From positions 21,424 to 85,423 of the forward strand of contig NZ_JAGPWC010000019.1 of assembly GCF_018119405.1 (NCBI RefSeq): a DNA stretch of 64,000 nt, read 5' to 3'. The notes under the pieces were generated by a model. That model did not search any database and was not told where the DNA came from. It saw nothing but the letters and a program-made list of their open reading frames with translations. The position numbers and the translations under genes are program-made. The DNA is from Massilia sp. ST3 (GTDB taxonomy: Bacteria; Pseudomonadota; Gammaproteobacteria; Burkholderiales; Burkholderiaceae_D). The first letter of the stretch is position 1; the number at the start of each line of letters is the position of its first letter. This document shows positions 44,329-53,104 of the stretch, one piece after another.

Positions 44329-45780
44329 ATGCCTGAACTTCGCCGCAATTCCCTCCCTGCCAACACCGAAGACGCCGCCGTCGCGGTTGCCGAACCTGCG
44401 CTGGTCATCCCATCGCCGGCGCCCGGCATTGCCGCGCCCAAGGTCGGTTTCGTGTCGCTCGGCTGCCCGAAGGCGCTGGTCGATTCCGAGCAGATCCTGA
44501 CCCAGCTGCGCGCCGAAGGCTACGAGACCGCCAAGTCCTACGACGGCGCCGACCTGGTGATCGTCAACACCTGCGGCTTCATCGACGCCGCGGTGCAGGA
44601 GTCGCTCGATGCGATCGGCGAGGCGCTGGCCGAGAATGGCAAGGTGATCGTCACCGGCTGCCTGGGCGCCAAGAAGGATGCCGCTGGCGACGACATCATC
44701 ACCAAGGTGCACCCCAAGGTGCTGGCCGTGACCGGCCCGCATGCGGTGGCCGAAGTGATGGAATCGGTCCACCTGCACCTGCCCAAGCCCCACGATCCCT
44801 TCATCGACCTGGTGCCGGACCACGGCGTCAAGCTGACCCCGAAGCACTATGCCTACCTGAAGATTTCCGAGGGCTGCAACCACCGCTGCAGCTTCTGCAT
44901 CATTCCGTCGATGCGCGGCGACCTGGTGTCGCGCCCGATCCACGAAGTGCTGGTCGAGGCCGAAAACCTGTTCAAGGCCGGCGTCAAGGAACTGCTGGTG
45001 ATCTCGCAGGACACCAGCGCCTACGGCGTGGACGTCAAGTTCCGCACCGGCTTCTGGAACGGCCGCCCGATCAAGACCCACATGACCCAGCTGACCGAAG
45101 CGCTGGGCCAGCTGGCGCGCCAGTACGGCGCCTGGGTGCGGATGCACTACGTCTATCCTTACCCGCACGTCGACCAGGTCATCCCCCTGATGGGCGACGG
45201 CCACGTGCTGCCTTACCTGGACATCCCGATGCAGCACGCCCATCCCGACGTGCTCAAGCGCATGAAGCGCCCGGCCAGCGGCGAAAAGAACCTGGACCGC
45301 ATCCAGGCCTGGCGCAAGATGAATCCGGACCTGACCATCCGCTCGACCTTCATCGCCGGCTTCCCGGGCGAGACCGAGGCCGAATTCGAGTACCTGCTGG
45401 ACTTCCTGAAGGAAGCGCAGATCGACCGCCTGGGCTGCTTCGCCTACTCGCCGGTCGAAGGCGCCACCGCCAACGAACTGGCCAACCCGGTGCCGCAGGA
45501 AGTGCGCGAGGAGCGCCGCGCGCGCGTCATGCTGCTGCAGGAGGAAATCTCGCTCAAGCGCCTGCAGGCCAAGGTCGGCAAGACCATGCGCGTGCTGGTG
45601 GACGAGGTCGGCCCGCGCGAGGCGCTGGGACGCTCGTGGGCGGACGCCCCGGAAATCGACGGCGTGGTGCACATCAAGCGCTCGCTGGTGCCGGGCAAGC
45701 CGAAGCTGGCCGTCGGCCAGTTCGCCGAGGTGCTGGTCACCAAGGCCGACGCCCACGACCTCTGGGCCACCGTGGTCTGA
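44329..45780 (+). CDS. rimO: Ribosomal protein S12 methylthiotransferase RimO
   Basis: This 483-residue radical-SAM enzyme adds a methylthio group to an Asp of ribosomal protein S12. The N-terminal UPF0004 domain has [14 protein letters not shown] and [10 protein letters not shown] with cysteines for the second cluster. The radical-[11 protein letters not shown] motif places Cys183, Cys187 and Cys190 on the [4Fe-4S] cluster. A TRAM domain closes the protein (about 410-480). About 35 residues precede the conserved core, a little longer than in E. coli. TACAAT at 44291-44296 may be the -10 box. Confidence 0.96.
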   Translation: MPELRRNSLPANTEDAAVAVAEPALVIPSPAPGIAAPKVGFVSLGCPKALVDSEQILTQLRAEGYETAKSYDGADLVIVNTCGFIDAAVQESLDAIGEALAENGKVIVTGCLGAKKDAAGDDIITKVHPKVLAVTGPHAVAEVMESVHLHLPKPHDPFIDLVPDHGVKLTPKHYAYLKISEGCNHRCSFCIIPSMRGDLVSRPIHEVLVEAENLFKAGVKELLVISQDTSAYGVDVKFRTGFWNGRPIKTHMTQLTEALGQLARQYGAWVRMHYVYPYPHVDQVIPLMGDGHVLPYLDIPMQHAHPDVLKRMKRPASGEKNLDRIQAWRKMNPDLTIRSTFIAGFPGETEAEFEYLLDFLKEAQIDRLGCFAYSPVEGATANELANPVPQEVREERRARVMLLQEEISLKRLQAKVGKTMRVLVDEVGPREALGRSWADAPEIDGVVHIKRSLVPGKPKLAVGQFAEVLVTKADAHDLWATVV

Positions 45781-45799
45781 AGCGGGCAAGGAGCAGGGC

Positions 45800-46975
45800 A
45801 TGACGGAGAAAGAAAAGCAGAAGTCGGTCCAGACCACCCTGATCCACAGCGGCTACGCCGCCCCGGAAGGCTTCGCCGCCTTCCCGCCGGGGATCCACCA
45901 TGCGTCCACGGTGCTGTTCCCGAACGTGGCCGCGATGCGCTCAGGCCAGTGGAAGGACAAGAACGCCTATACCTACGGCCTGCACGGCACCCCGACCACC
46001 TTCACCCTGGAAGCGCGCCTGGCCGAGATCGAAGGCGGCGCGCACTGCCTGCTGGCGCCGTCCGGCCTGGCCGCGATCGCGATGGTCGACCTCGCGCTGC
46101 TCAAGAGCGGCGACGATGTGCTGCTGCCGGATAACGTCTACAACCCGAACCGCGAGCTGGGCCGCTGGCTGAGCCAGGACTTCGGCGTCAGCGCGCGTTT
46201 CTACGACCCCATGATCGGCGCCGGCATCGCGGCACTGATCCAGCCGAACACGAAGCTGGTCTGGGCCGAGGCGCCCGGCTCGGTGTCGATGGAAGTGCCG
46301 GACCTCCCGGCCATCTGCAAGGCGGCCCATGAGAAAGGCGTGCTGGTCGCGCTCGACAACACCTGGGCCGCCGGCCTGGCGCTGCGCGGCTTCGACGCCG
46401 GCGCCGACATCGTCATGCATGCGCTGACCAAGTACCAGTCGGGCGGGGCGGACCTCTTGATGGGCGCCGTGATCACGCGCGACCGCGCACTGAACGACCG
46501 CCTGGCCCAGGCCCACATGCGCCTGGGATTGGGCGTGGGCGCCGACGACGCCTACCTGGTGATGCGCGGCCTGCCGACCATGAAGCTGCGCTTCGACGCC
46601 CACGACGCCAATGCGCGCGCGGTGGCGCAATGGCTCAAGGATCGTCCGGAAATTGGCAAGGTGCTGCACCCGGCCTTCGAGGATTGCCCCGGCCACGCGC
46701 ACTGGCAGCGCGACTTCCGCGGCGCCGGCGGCCTGTTCTCGGTGCTGTTCGATCCGCGCTATACAGAAGAACAGACCGACCGCTTCGTCGACAGCCTGAA
46801 GCTGTTCGGTCTCGGCTACAGCTGGGGCGGCCCGAACAGCCTGGTGATGCCTTACCGGATCCAGGGCATGCGCCGCCGGTGGATGGAAGAGGGCATCCTG
46901 GTGCGCTTCAACATCGGCCTGGAAGACACGGCCGACCTGATCGCCGACCTCGAGCAGGCCCTCGCCAGGCTTTGA
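45800..46975 (+). CDS. metC: Cystathionine beta-lyase
   Basis: This 391-residue PLP enzyme of the Cys/Met metabolism family cleaves cystathionine to homocysteine, pyruvate and ammonia. It has YGLHGTPTTFTLEARLAEIEGG (about 55-76), the PLP-facing VALDNTWAAG and the lysine in MHALTKYQSGGADLLMG (about 206-222). Motifs and length fit the proteobacterial MetC group better than cystathionine gamma-synthase, though the two are hard to separate by eye. AAGGAG lies 10 bases upstream of the start, and rimO ends 19 bases before it. Confidence 0.9.
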   Translation: MTEKEKQKSVQTTLIHSGYAAPEGFAAFPPGIHHASTVLFPNVAAMRSGQWKDKNAYTYGLHGTPTTFTLEARLAEIEGGAHCLLAPSGLAAIAMVDLALLKSGDDVLLPDNVYNPNRELGRWLSQDFGVSARFYDPMIGAGIAALIQPNTKLVWAEAPGSVSMEVPDLPAICKAAHEKGVLVALDNTWAAGLALRGFDAGADIVMHALTKYQSGGADLLMGAVITRDRALNDRLAQAHMRLGLGVGADDAYLVMRGLPTMKLRFDAHDANARAVAQWLKDRPEIGKVLHPAFEDCPGHAHWQRDFRGAGGLFSVLFDPRYTEEQTDRFVDSLKLFGLGYSWGGPNSLVMPYRIQGMRRRWMEEGILVRFNIGLEDTADLIADLEQALARL

Positions 46976-46976
46976 C

Positions 46977-46999
46977 GCGGGCCGGGCCCGCAGGCCCGC
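46977..46999. terminator. Stem-loop between metC and the convergent membrane gene
   Basis: GCGGGCC and GGCCCGC form a 7-bp stem in the 37-base convergent gap. The T-run is absent. Confidence 0.4.
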
Positions 47000-47012
47000 T
47001 CCCGATCGCGGC

Positions 47013-47375
47013 TCAGACCGGCATCGGCTTGTTGTTGTTGAGGTCGAGGAAGCCGCGGATGATGCGGTAGGCCATCCACAGCCAGGCCACGCCCCAGATC
47101 AGCATGGCGAGGGGGATGCCGATCAGGGTCACCCACAGCACGCCGCCCAGGATCATCCACGCCAGGTACCACCAGAACGAACGGATCATCCAGGTATGGT
47201 GCGAGTACACGATCGTGCCCTGGGTGTCGGGACGCTTCACGTAGTTGACGATCAGTACCAGGATCGACAGCGTGCCGACCGAGAAGAAGAAGGTCAGCGC
47301 GTGCACGACATACAGGATGCGCGCGAACTGCTTGGCGTTCTCGACGCCTTGCTCAAAGACGAGTTCCTGGGACAT
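47013..47375 (-). CDS. Membrane protein of the DUF4870-like type
   Basis: This 120-residue protein has three hydrophobic segments (about 18-44, 65-80 and 83-105) and hydrophilic ends, with HALTFFFSVGTLSILVLIVNYV in the first half. It looks like DUF4870/Tic20-like small membrane proteins, a family of unknown role. The ATG at 47375 is preceded by GGAGG six bases upstream, which decides the start over a GTG 12 bases earlier. trxC lies 66 bases upstream on the same strand. Confidence 0.75.
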   Translation of the reverse strand: MSQELVFEQGVENAKQFARILYVVHALTFFFSVGTLSILVLIVNYVKRPDTQGTIVYSHHTWMIRSFWWYLAWMILGGVLWVTLIGIPLAMLIWGVAWLWMAYRIIRGFLDLNNNKPMPV

Positions 47376-47441
47376 GGCGTCCTCCACGGTGAGTTCAATT
47401 GATCGAATGATAACCCAAACCGGCCCGGCCGCAGCCCGGGC

Positions 47442-47882
47442 CTAGTTGCGCGCCTGCGCCTCGACCCAGGCCACCAGGCGGCCGGCGTCCATGGCGCCGG
47501 CCTGGCGTGCGATTTCGCGCCCGCCCTTGAACAGCGCCAGCGTCGGGATGCTGCGGATGCCGAAGCGCGCCGCCAGGTCCTGGGAGCGTTCGGTGTCGAC
47601 CTTCAGCAGCCGCACGTTCGGTTCCAGGCGCTGGGCGGCCTGGGCGAAATGCGGCGCCATCATCTTGCAAGGGCCGCACCATTCGGCCCAGAAATCCACC
47701 AGCACGGGGATGTCGTTGCGCGTGACGTGCCTGTCGAAGCGCGCGCTGTCGACATCGAGCGGACGCGCGCTGAAGACTGGCTTGGCGCATTTGCCGCAGG
47801 TGGGCGCATCCTGCAGCCGCGCCTGGGGCATGCGGTTCACGGCATCGCAGTGCGGACAGACGACGTGGAGCGGGTCACTCAT
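47442..47882 (-). CDS. trxC: Thioredoxin 2 (TrxC)
   Basis: This 146-residue thioredoxin reduces disulfides in cytoplasmic proteins. An N-terminal zinc ribbon has Cys9, Cys12, Cys29 and Cys32 (CPHC and CGKC), which separates TrxC from TrxA. The active site is DFWAEWCGPCKMM with Cys69 and Cys72. The conserved cis-Pro is in SIPTLALF. The ATG at 47882 has AGGAG upstream. The open frame extends far upstream inside the antisense of the next gene and is ignored. TrxC genes are often OxyR-controlled, but no site is evident. Confidence 0.95.
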   Translation of the reverse strand: MSDPLHVVCPHCDAVNRMPQARLQDAPTCGKCAKPVFSARPLDVDSARFDRHVTRNDIPVLVDFWAEWCGPCKMMAPHFAQAAQRLEPNVRLLKVDTERSQDLAARFGIRSIPTLALFKGGREIARQAGAMDAGRLVAWVEAQARN

Positions 47883-47926
47883 CGGTTTCTCCTTGATTGG
47901 TGCGAGTGAGGATATTGTAAGGCGAT

Positions 47927-48802
47927 CTAGAGATTGAGCGTGCCGTCGATGCAGGTGACGCACTGTCCGCCGACGCGGATCCGATCCTGCGAGATCGACA
48001 GCCTGAGCACACCGGCGCGGCCCACCATCGCGCCTTGGCTCACAAGGAATTCGCCCTCGAAGGCCGAGGCCTGTCCGGTATGGCGCAGGTAGGCCGCCAT
48101 GGCCCCGTTGCCGCTGCCGCATACCGGATCCTCGGGCACGCCGTGCGCGGGAGCAAAGGCGCGCGTCTCGATACGCGCGGGGCTTCCCTCCGGGTACGCG
48201 CCAAAGATCACGACGCCGGTATGGCGGCCGCGACGGTCCTGGATCGCCATGCGGGCCAAATCTGGGCGGCAATCGAGCACCGCCTGCGCGTGCGGCAACT
48301 GCGCGACCACCCAGCGTGCCCCCACGTCGACCAGGAAGGGGCGGGCCCCGTGCGCGGGCGGGACGCCGAGGATGGCCTCCAGCTCGGCGGCATCGCCTGG
48401 CGCCAGCGCCGTGAAGGTTGCCGGTGGCAGGTCGAAGGCGATCCAGCGCGCGCCGTCGCTCGCATCCTCCACCTGCAGGCGGACCAGGCCGGCGCCGCAC
48501 TCCTGCACCAGCACGCCGTCCCGTGGCGCGACGATGCCGGCCTCCAGCAAGGCGTGCGCACTGCCGATGGTGGGGTGGCCGGCGAAGGGCAGCTCGCCGC
48601 CAGGCGTGAAGATGCGCAGCCGGTAGTCGGCGCCCGGCGCCGTCGGCGGCAGGACGAAGGTGGTTTCCGACAGGTTCATCCAGTGCGCGACCTGCTGCAT
48701 GCGCTCGGCGGAGAGCCCATCGGCGTCGAGCACGACGGCGACCGGATTGCCGCGGAAGGGAAGAGAGGTGAAGACGTCGACGGTCTTGATGGCTGCGCGC
48801 AT
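47927..48802 (-). CDS. PhzF-family isomerase/epimerase
   Basis: This 291-residue protein has the diaminopimelate-epimerase-like fold of the PhzF family. The signature near the start is VDVFTSLPFRGNPVAVV, the catalytic Glu is expected in LSETTFVLPP, and HPTIGSAHAL and DPVCGSGNGAMAAYL are the other conserved segments. True phenazine PhzF is unlikely because no other phz genes are present. It is probably a general isomerase of unknown substrate. Start is set at the first conserved Met (MRAAIKTVDVF). Confidence 0.9.
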   Translation of the reverse strand: MRAAIKTVDVFTSLPFRGNPVAVVLDADGLSAERMQQVAHWMNLSETTFVLPPTAPGADYRLRIFTPGGELPFAGHPTIGSAHALLEAGIVAPRDGVLVQECGAGLVRLQVEDASDGARWIAFDLPPATFTALAPGDAAELEAILGVPPAHGARPFLVDVGARWVVAQLPHAQAVLDCRPDLARMAIQDRRGRHTGVVIFGAYPEGSPARIETRAFAPAHGVPEDPVCGSGNGAMAAYLRHTGQASAFEGEFLVSQGAMVGRAGVLRLSISQDRIRVGGQCVTCIDGTLNL

Positions 48803-48990
48803 GGTGTCGTTTCGTTGATGGGAAAGCAGCCAGTCTACGCATCCGGCCCGGGCGGTCCAGACACAGTGGCGCCTTGCACGGCCGTACAGTACTGGCGCTC
48901 GACGGTCAAGGTGTACTGGCCACGCCATCCATGCGCCGCTATTGTCGAGCATTCCGTAGAATCGGCATCGACAAGACTATCGATCGACCG

Positions 48991-49725
48991 ATGACGCACA
49001 AAGCACCCGGCAGCCTGCTGGCAGGTTGCGCCGGCTGGAACCTCTGGAAAGAGCACGCCGCCCCCTTCCCCGAAAAAGGCAGCCACCTCGAACGCTATGC
49101 GGCCGTATTCCCGGCCGTCGAGATCAACTCGTCCTTCTACCGGCCGCACAAGCCCGAGACGTATGCACGCTGGGCCGATTCGGTGCCGGAGGCCTTTCGG
49201 TTCGCGGTCAAGGTGCCGCGCGCAGTCACGCACGACGCCCGCCTGCTGGACGCCGGTCCCCAGCTCGAGAAATTCGCGCGCGAGGCGGGGCGCCTCGGTG
49301 GCAAGCTCGGCTGCTTGCTGGTGCAGCTGCCGCCCAAGTTCGGTTTTACCGATGAGCCGGCGCGCACCTTCTTCGGCCAGCTGAACGACCTGTTCGGTTG
49401 CATGGTCGCGTTCGAGGCGCGCCATCCGAGCTGGTTCTCGGAGCCCGCCACCGAGCTGCTGCGCGAGCGCGGCGTCACCCGCGTGATCGCCGATCCGCCG
49501 GCTGGGCAGCCCGGCCCGCACGTGCCCACCAGCGACGAGAACGTCTACGTGCGCCTGCACGGCGCGCCGCGCATTTACTACTCGCGCTACCCGCGCGAAA
49601 CCATCGCTGAAGTGCGCGCCGACCTCGACGCGCATATCGCGAAAGGCCGCACCTGCTGGTGCATCTTCGACAACACTGCCGCAGGCGAATCGGTGCCGAA
49701 TGCCCTTGAATTGATGCACGGATAG
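48991..49725 (+). CDS. DUF72-family protein (YecE-like)
   Basis: This 244-residue protein has the TIM-barrel-like DUF72 pattern: GCAGWNLWKEHAAPFPEKGSH (about 12-32), EINSSFYRPHKPETYARW, VQLPPKFGF, FEARHPSW, VYVRLHGA and the C-terminal CIFDNTAAGESVPNA. The function of the family is unsettled. TAGAAT at 48957-48962 is a possible -10 box. The start ATG lies within a short run of TCGATCGACCG. It is followed after 38 bases by the Mut7-C gene. Confidence 0.9.
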   Translation: MTHKAPGSLLAGCAGWNLWKEHAAPFPEKGSHLERYAAVFPAVEINSSFYRPHKPETYARWADSVPEAFRFAVKVPRAVTHDARLLDAGPQLEKFAREAGRLGGKLGCLLVQLPPKFGFTDEPARTFFGQLNDLFGCMVAFEARHPSWFSEPATELLRERGVTRVIADPPAGQPGPHVPTSDENVYVRLHGAPRIYYSRYPRETIAEVRADLDAHIAKGRTCWCIFDNTAAGESVPNALELMHG

Positions 49726-49763
49726 TTTATGCAGGCATTCCATGAAAGTGCCATACTGAGTCC

Positions 49764-50594
49764 ATGGTTACCGCAATTTTTAGTTTCCACGAAGAGCTGA
49801 ACGATTTCCTGCCGCGCGAGCGGCGCGGCCGCACCTTTGCCTCGCAATGCGCGCAATCGGCCACCACCAAGCACATGATCGAAGCACTGGGCGTGCCGCA
49901 CACCGAGGTCGAGGCGGTGCTGGTCAACGGCCAGGAATGCGGCTTCGACCGCGTGCTCAAGGACGGCGACCGGGTCTCGGTCTATCCCCGTTTCGAAGTA
50001 CTGGAAGTGGCGCACGACCTGGCGCCGGAATACCGTTCGCCGCTGGAGCGCCTGCGCGAGCGGCCGCTGGCGCGCATGCGCTTCGTGGCCGACGCCCATC
50101 TCGGCGGGCTGGCGCGCCTGCTGCGCATGGCCGGCTTCGACACCCTGTACGACAATCACTACCACGACGACGACGTCGAGGACATCGCCCAGGACGAGGA
50201 CCGGATCGTGCTCACGCGCGACCGCGAACTGCTCAAGCGCCGTTCGATCACGCACGGCTGCTATATCCATTCGCTGGATCCGCCGGAACAGCTGGGCGAG
50301 CTGTTCGAGCGCCTCGACCTGGCCGACGGCGCGCGGCCGTTCTCGCTCTGCCTGCACTGCAATGTGCCGCTGCACGCGGTGGCCAAGGCCGATGTCGAGG
50401 AACGCCTGCCGGCCTCGGTGCGCGAGCAGCACGAGGAATTCACCACCTGCGACGACTGCCGGCGCGTGTACTGGAAGGGGTCGCACTACAAGCGCATGCA
50501 GGCGCTGCTCGCGGCCGTCTCGCGGCCCGGCGCGGATGCACTGGAGCGCTTCTCCGATGTAGAATCGCCTGAGGAAAACGACCACCATCCTTGA
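49764..50594 (+). CDS. Mut7-C RNase-domain protein with ubiquitin-like N-terminus
   Basis: This 276-residue protein joins a ubiquitin/ThiS-like domain (about 1-82, ending DGDRVSVYPRFEVL) to a Mut7-C PIN-type domain (about 104-245). The acidic residues FVADAHLGGLARLLRMAGFDT, LTRDRELLKR and TDD-like positions suggest a nuclease site. Paired cysteines (CLHC, CDDC) near the C-terminus fit a zinc ribbon. The bacterial function is unknown; RNA processing is the usual guess from the animal exonuclease Mut-7. It overlaps the next gene by 4 bases (TTGA). Confidence 0.85.
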   Translation: MVTAIFSFHEELNDFLPRERRGRTFASQCAQSATTKHMIEALGVPHTEVEAVLVNGQECGFDRVLKDGDRVSVYPRFEVLEVAHDLAPEYRSPLERLRERPLARMRFVADAHLGGLARLLRMAGFDTLYDNHYHDDDVEDIAQDEDRIVLTRDRELLKRRSITHGCYIHSLDPPEQLGELFERLDLADGARPFSLCLHCNVPLHAVAKADVEERLPASVREQHEEFTTCDDCRRVYWKGSHYKRMQALLAAVSRPGADALERFSDVESPEENDHHP

Positions 50595-51022
50595 GCGTGA
50601 CCGAGCCTGCTTCGCCATCGCCGCCTTTGCCTTTCCCCGTCCGCGTGGAATGCCCGCCGGGCGCCTGCGTGTGCGGGCGCGAGCGCCTGCTGGCGGATCC
50701 TGGTGCCGATCCCCGTCCGCTCGCCCTGACGCGCCAGCAGGAACAGAAGCTGATCGAGCGCATCGAGCGGGTCGAGAGCTACCAGGACCTGCAGCATGTG
50801 CAGGGACTGATCCGCAAGAACATCGGCGCCGAGCTGCGCATCGAACCCGGCCCCAACGAGGTGCGCAGCACGCGCGGCATCGTGATCGTGCTCGAGGAAC
50901 GCCCCGGGCTGTGCAAAAAGGTGCGCAAGTCGGTGCCGGCGGCGGTGCGGCGCCTGCTGGGCGAGCGGCCCGAGATCGCCTGGGCCATCCTCGACGCCCA
51001 CGATCTCTTCGGTTCCGCCTGA
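50591..51022 (+). CDS. Protein of unknown function with N-terminal cysteine motif
   Basis: I do not recognise this 143-residue protein. It starts at TTG overlapping the TGA of the Mut7-C gene, or at a GTG two codons later. A CPPGACVCGRE segment (about 20-30) carries three cysteines and could hold a metal. A charged helical part (about 48-80) and a basic alpha/beta region follow (IVIVLEERPGLCKKVRKSVP). Coupling to the upstream nuclease-like gene hints at a shared process. No signal peptide or membrane helix is seen. Confidence 0.65.
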   Translation: MSVTEPASPSPPLPFPVRVECPPGACVCGRERLLADPGADPRPLALTRQQEQKLIERIERVESYQDLQHVQGLIRKNIGAELRIEPGPNEVRSTRGIVIVLEERPGLCKKVRKSVPAAVRRLLGERPEIAWAILDAHDLFGSA

Positions 51023-51128
51023 AGCCGTTCACGTACGGCACAGCAGACCGGTCCAAGGCAGGCTCCGCTTGGCTCTTATACAATCATGACAGGGCGGCAA
51101 GGGCCGCCGTGAACCCATGGAGAACAGC

Positions 51129-51515
51129 ATGTCGGGCTACAGCATCAATATCGAAGAGAAGACGCTCGCCGGGAACAATTTCCGCGAGGTCTTGTACACC
51201 ACCCAGCGCAGCCAGCTGGTCATCATGACCCTGCAGGCGGGCGAGGAGATCGGCGTCGAGCGCCATGAAGGCCATGACCAGTTCATCCGCGTGGAAGCAG
51301 GCCAGGGCGTGGCGCTGCTGGACGGCGAAGAACACAAGCTGGAAGACGGCGTGGCGGTCGTGATCCCGGCCGGCACCGAGCACAACGTCATCAATACCTC
51401 GAAGACCGAGCCGATGCGCCTCTACACGCTGTACACGCCGCCCGAGCATCCGGACGGCATCGTCCACGCCACCAAGGCGGAAGCGGACGAGTACGAGCGC
51501 AGCCACGGCCACTGA
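51129..51515 (+). CDS. Cupin-domain protein
   Basis: This 128-residue single-domain cupin has the two motifs: GVERHEGHDQFIRVEAGQG (about 40-58), with His residues and Glu for metal, and VIPAGTEHNVINT (about 79-91). The C-terminal YTPPEHPDGIVHATKAEA is typical of the small cupins annotated as mannose-6-phosphate-isomerase-like. The ATG at 51129 is chosen because GGAG lies 6-9 bases upstream; another ATG is four codons earlier. TACAAT at 51079-51084 may be its -10 box. Role is unknown. Confidence 0.88.
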   Translation: MSGYSINIEEKTLAGNNFREVLYTTQRSQLVIMTLQAGEEIGVERHEGHDQFIRVEAGQGVALLDGEEHKLEDGVAVVIPAGTEHNVINTSKTEPMRLYTLYTPPEHPDGIVHATKAEADEYERSHGH

Positions 51516-51534
51516 ACGTCCGTGCGGACGCAAA

Positions 51535-51557
51535 AAAGCCGGCGTCGAGCCGGCTTT
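51535..51557. terminator. Bidirectional terminator between cupin and lipoprotein genes
   Basis: AAAGCCGGC and GCCGGCTTT form a perfect 9-bp stem around GTCGA. A-rich and T-rich flanks lie on both sides, as expected for a terminator that serves two convergent genes. Confidence 0.8.
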
Positions 51558-51572
51558 CTTGTTGTCGCAGGC

Positions 51573-51995
51573 TCAGCGCCAGCGGTAAGGGAAGCGCGTG
51601 CCGATGTGGCCTCCCCAGCCGCGGTGATGGCCCCAGCCGCGGCCGAAATTGAAGCCGAGGCCGATCGATACCGGCGGATAGTAATAACGCGGCTGTTCCA
51701 CATAGACCGGCTGCGGCGCATAGACCGGCGCCGGGGCATAGACGGGCGCCGGGGCATAGACGGGCGAGACGGTGGTCGGCGTCGAATAGGTCACGGCCGG
51801 GCCGCTGCTCAATGCCGAGGCCTGGCCGCTGGCGGCGGCGCGGGCGCCGGTGCCGACCGGGACCGGCGTCACCGAGACCACATGCCACTGGCTGGGATCG
51901 GTCGGCGGTGCGTAGGTACGGGTCGCGTAATTCGGTTGGGTGGCGCAACCTGCCAGCGTGGCAAGCGACGCGATGATGATGGCAAGCTTTTTCAT
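51573..51995 (-). CDS. Small Pro/Tyr-rich lipoprotein
   Basis: This 140-residue lipoprotein has a lipobox LAGC with Cys17. A central segment contains three repeats related to VYAPAP (about 82-105), and the C-terminus is Gly/His/Arg-rich (FGRGWGHHRGWGGH). The ATG at 51995 gives the normal lipoprotein signal, with AGGAGG upstream. No domain is recognised; the repeats suggest a wall- or surface-contacting extension. It is convergent with the cupin gene. Confidence 0.75.
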   Translation of the reverse strand: MKKLAIIIASLATLAGCATQPNYATRTYAPPTDPSQWHVVSVTPVPVGTGARAAASGQASALSSGPAVTYSTPTTVSPVYAPAPVYAPAPVYAPQPVYVEQPRYYYPPVSIGLGFNFGRGWGHHRGWGGHIGTRFPYRWR

Positions 51996-52061
51996 GGCGG
52001 TCCTCCTGATCCCGCCATGATAAAAGCTCTCGCGCCGGGATGCCGCCGGCATTACGCTTTG

Positions 52062-52427
52062 TTACACCTGGGCTCCCAGCAACGCGGCCAGGGCCAGCAC
52101 GGCCGGCAGGGTCTGAATCAGCAGGATGCGCCGCTGCACGGTGACCGCACCCCAGATCCCGGCGACCGCCACGCAGCCCAGGCCGAATACGGCGAAGGCG
52201 CGCGCCGTGCCCGGGTCGGAATGCAGGAAGGCCACCAGCAGGGCGGCCGCCAGGAAACCGTTGTAGCAGCCCTGGTTCGACATCGCGGGCGCCAGCACCT
52301 CGGCCTGCTGTTCGCTCAGCCGGAAGACCTTGCGGCCACGGCTGCGGAACAGCACGGTCTCGAGCAGGAAGATGTAGACGTGGATGATGAGGACCAGCCC
52401 CATCAGGATGTTCGCCACTAGCGCCAT
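52062..52427 (-). CDS. DUF1304-family membrane protein
   Basis: This 121-residue protein has four membrane helices, and matches the DUF1304 pattern FLLETVLFRSRGRKVFRL and SNQGCYNGFLAA. The family is widespread and without a defined role. It is separated from the lipoprotein gene by 66 bases on the same strand and is divergent from the NTF2-like gene. Confidence 0.88.
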   Translation of the reverse strand: MALVANILMGLVLIIHVYIFLLETVLFRSRGRKVFRLSEQQAEVLAPAMSNQGCYNGFLAAALLVAFLHSDPGTARAFAVFGLGCVAVAGIWGAVTVQRRILLIQTLPAVLALAALLGAQV

Positions 52428-52546
52428 GGTTGCCTCTCTCAGTTAATTTCCGCATTGTACGACCTTGTCGGTGTGGCAAGTGAATATTGGTGAGACTTGG
52501 CGGCCGGCGCCTCCCTATACTGGCGGGTCATCCACGAGGAGAGCCC

Positions 52547-53089
52547 ATGAAACGACCCTTGACCGCCGCGCTGCTGGCTGCCGCCTTGTTGTTCGCCGCA
52601 GTCCCTCCCGCCCTGGCCCAGGACCAGGCCCAACACCGCGAGCAGATCGAGCGGATCGTCGAGACCTTCCGCAAGGCCATCATCGACAAGGACAAGGACA
52701 GCTTCATGAAGCTGTTCCTGCGCGAGGACATTACCTGGTCCGCGGTGTTTACCGACGCCAGTGTCGACCGCTTCCATGCGCGCAGCAAGGCCGCAGGGCG
52801 GCCGCGCCCGCCGAAGCTCTTCAGCAGCAACCCGCGCAGCTTCATCGAGGACATCGCCAAGGACCCGCAGCGGCTCGAGGAGACCTTCTCCAACGTGCGC
52901 ATCGATACCGACGGCGAAGTCGCCCACGTCTGGTTCGACTACGCCTTCATGGAGGGCAGGTACAAGCAGAACTGGGGCAAGGAAGGCTGGCAGCTGCTGC
53001 GCACCGATGCCGGATGGAAGATCGCCGCCGTGGTGTGGTCGATGGAGGCCAACCCGGAGCCACCCCCGACGACACAGGCCGGAGACTGA
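52547..53089 (+). CDS. Exported NTF2-like (SnoaL-type) protein
   Basis: This 180-residue protein has a signal peptide (cleaved at ALA-QD, about residue 25) and a cone-shaped NTF2-like domain: IERIVETFRKAIIDKDKDSF, VWFDYAFMEGRYK and WKIAAVVWSMEA. Such domains bind small ligands or act as enzymes; nothing points to a specific role. AGGAGAGCCC lies before the ATG. The end is Pro/Thr-rich. It is convergent with the SGNH hydrolase gene, 15 bases away. Confidence 0.82.
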   Translation: MKRPLTAALLAAALLFAAVPPALAQDQAQHREQIERIVETFRKAIIDKDKDSFMKLFLREDITWSAVFTDASVDRFHARSKAAGRPRPPKLFSSNPRSFIEDIAKDPQRLEETFSNVRIDTDGEVAHVWFDYAFMEGRYKQNWGKEGWQLLRTDAGWKIAAVVWSMEANPEPPPTTQAGD

Positions 53090-53104
53090 GCCGGGGGGGC
53101 GGAT

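Noticed and set aside
47927..48802. Phenazine biosynthesis gene phzF
   Set aside because: No other phz genes are present; the PhzF fold is common in unrelated isomerases.
51700..51760. CRISPR-like short repeats
   Set aside because: These repeats encode the VYAPAP units of a lipoprotein, are in frame and have no spacers.
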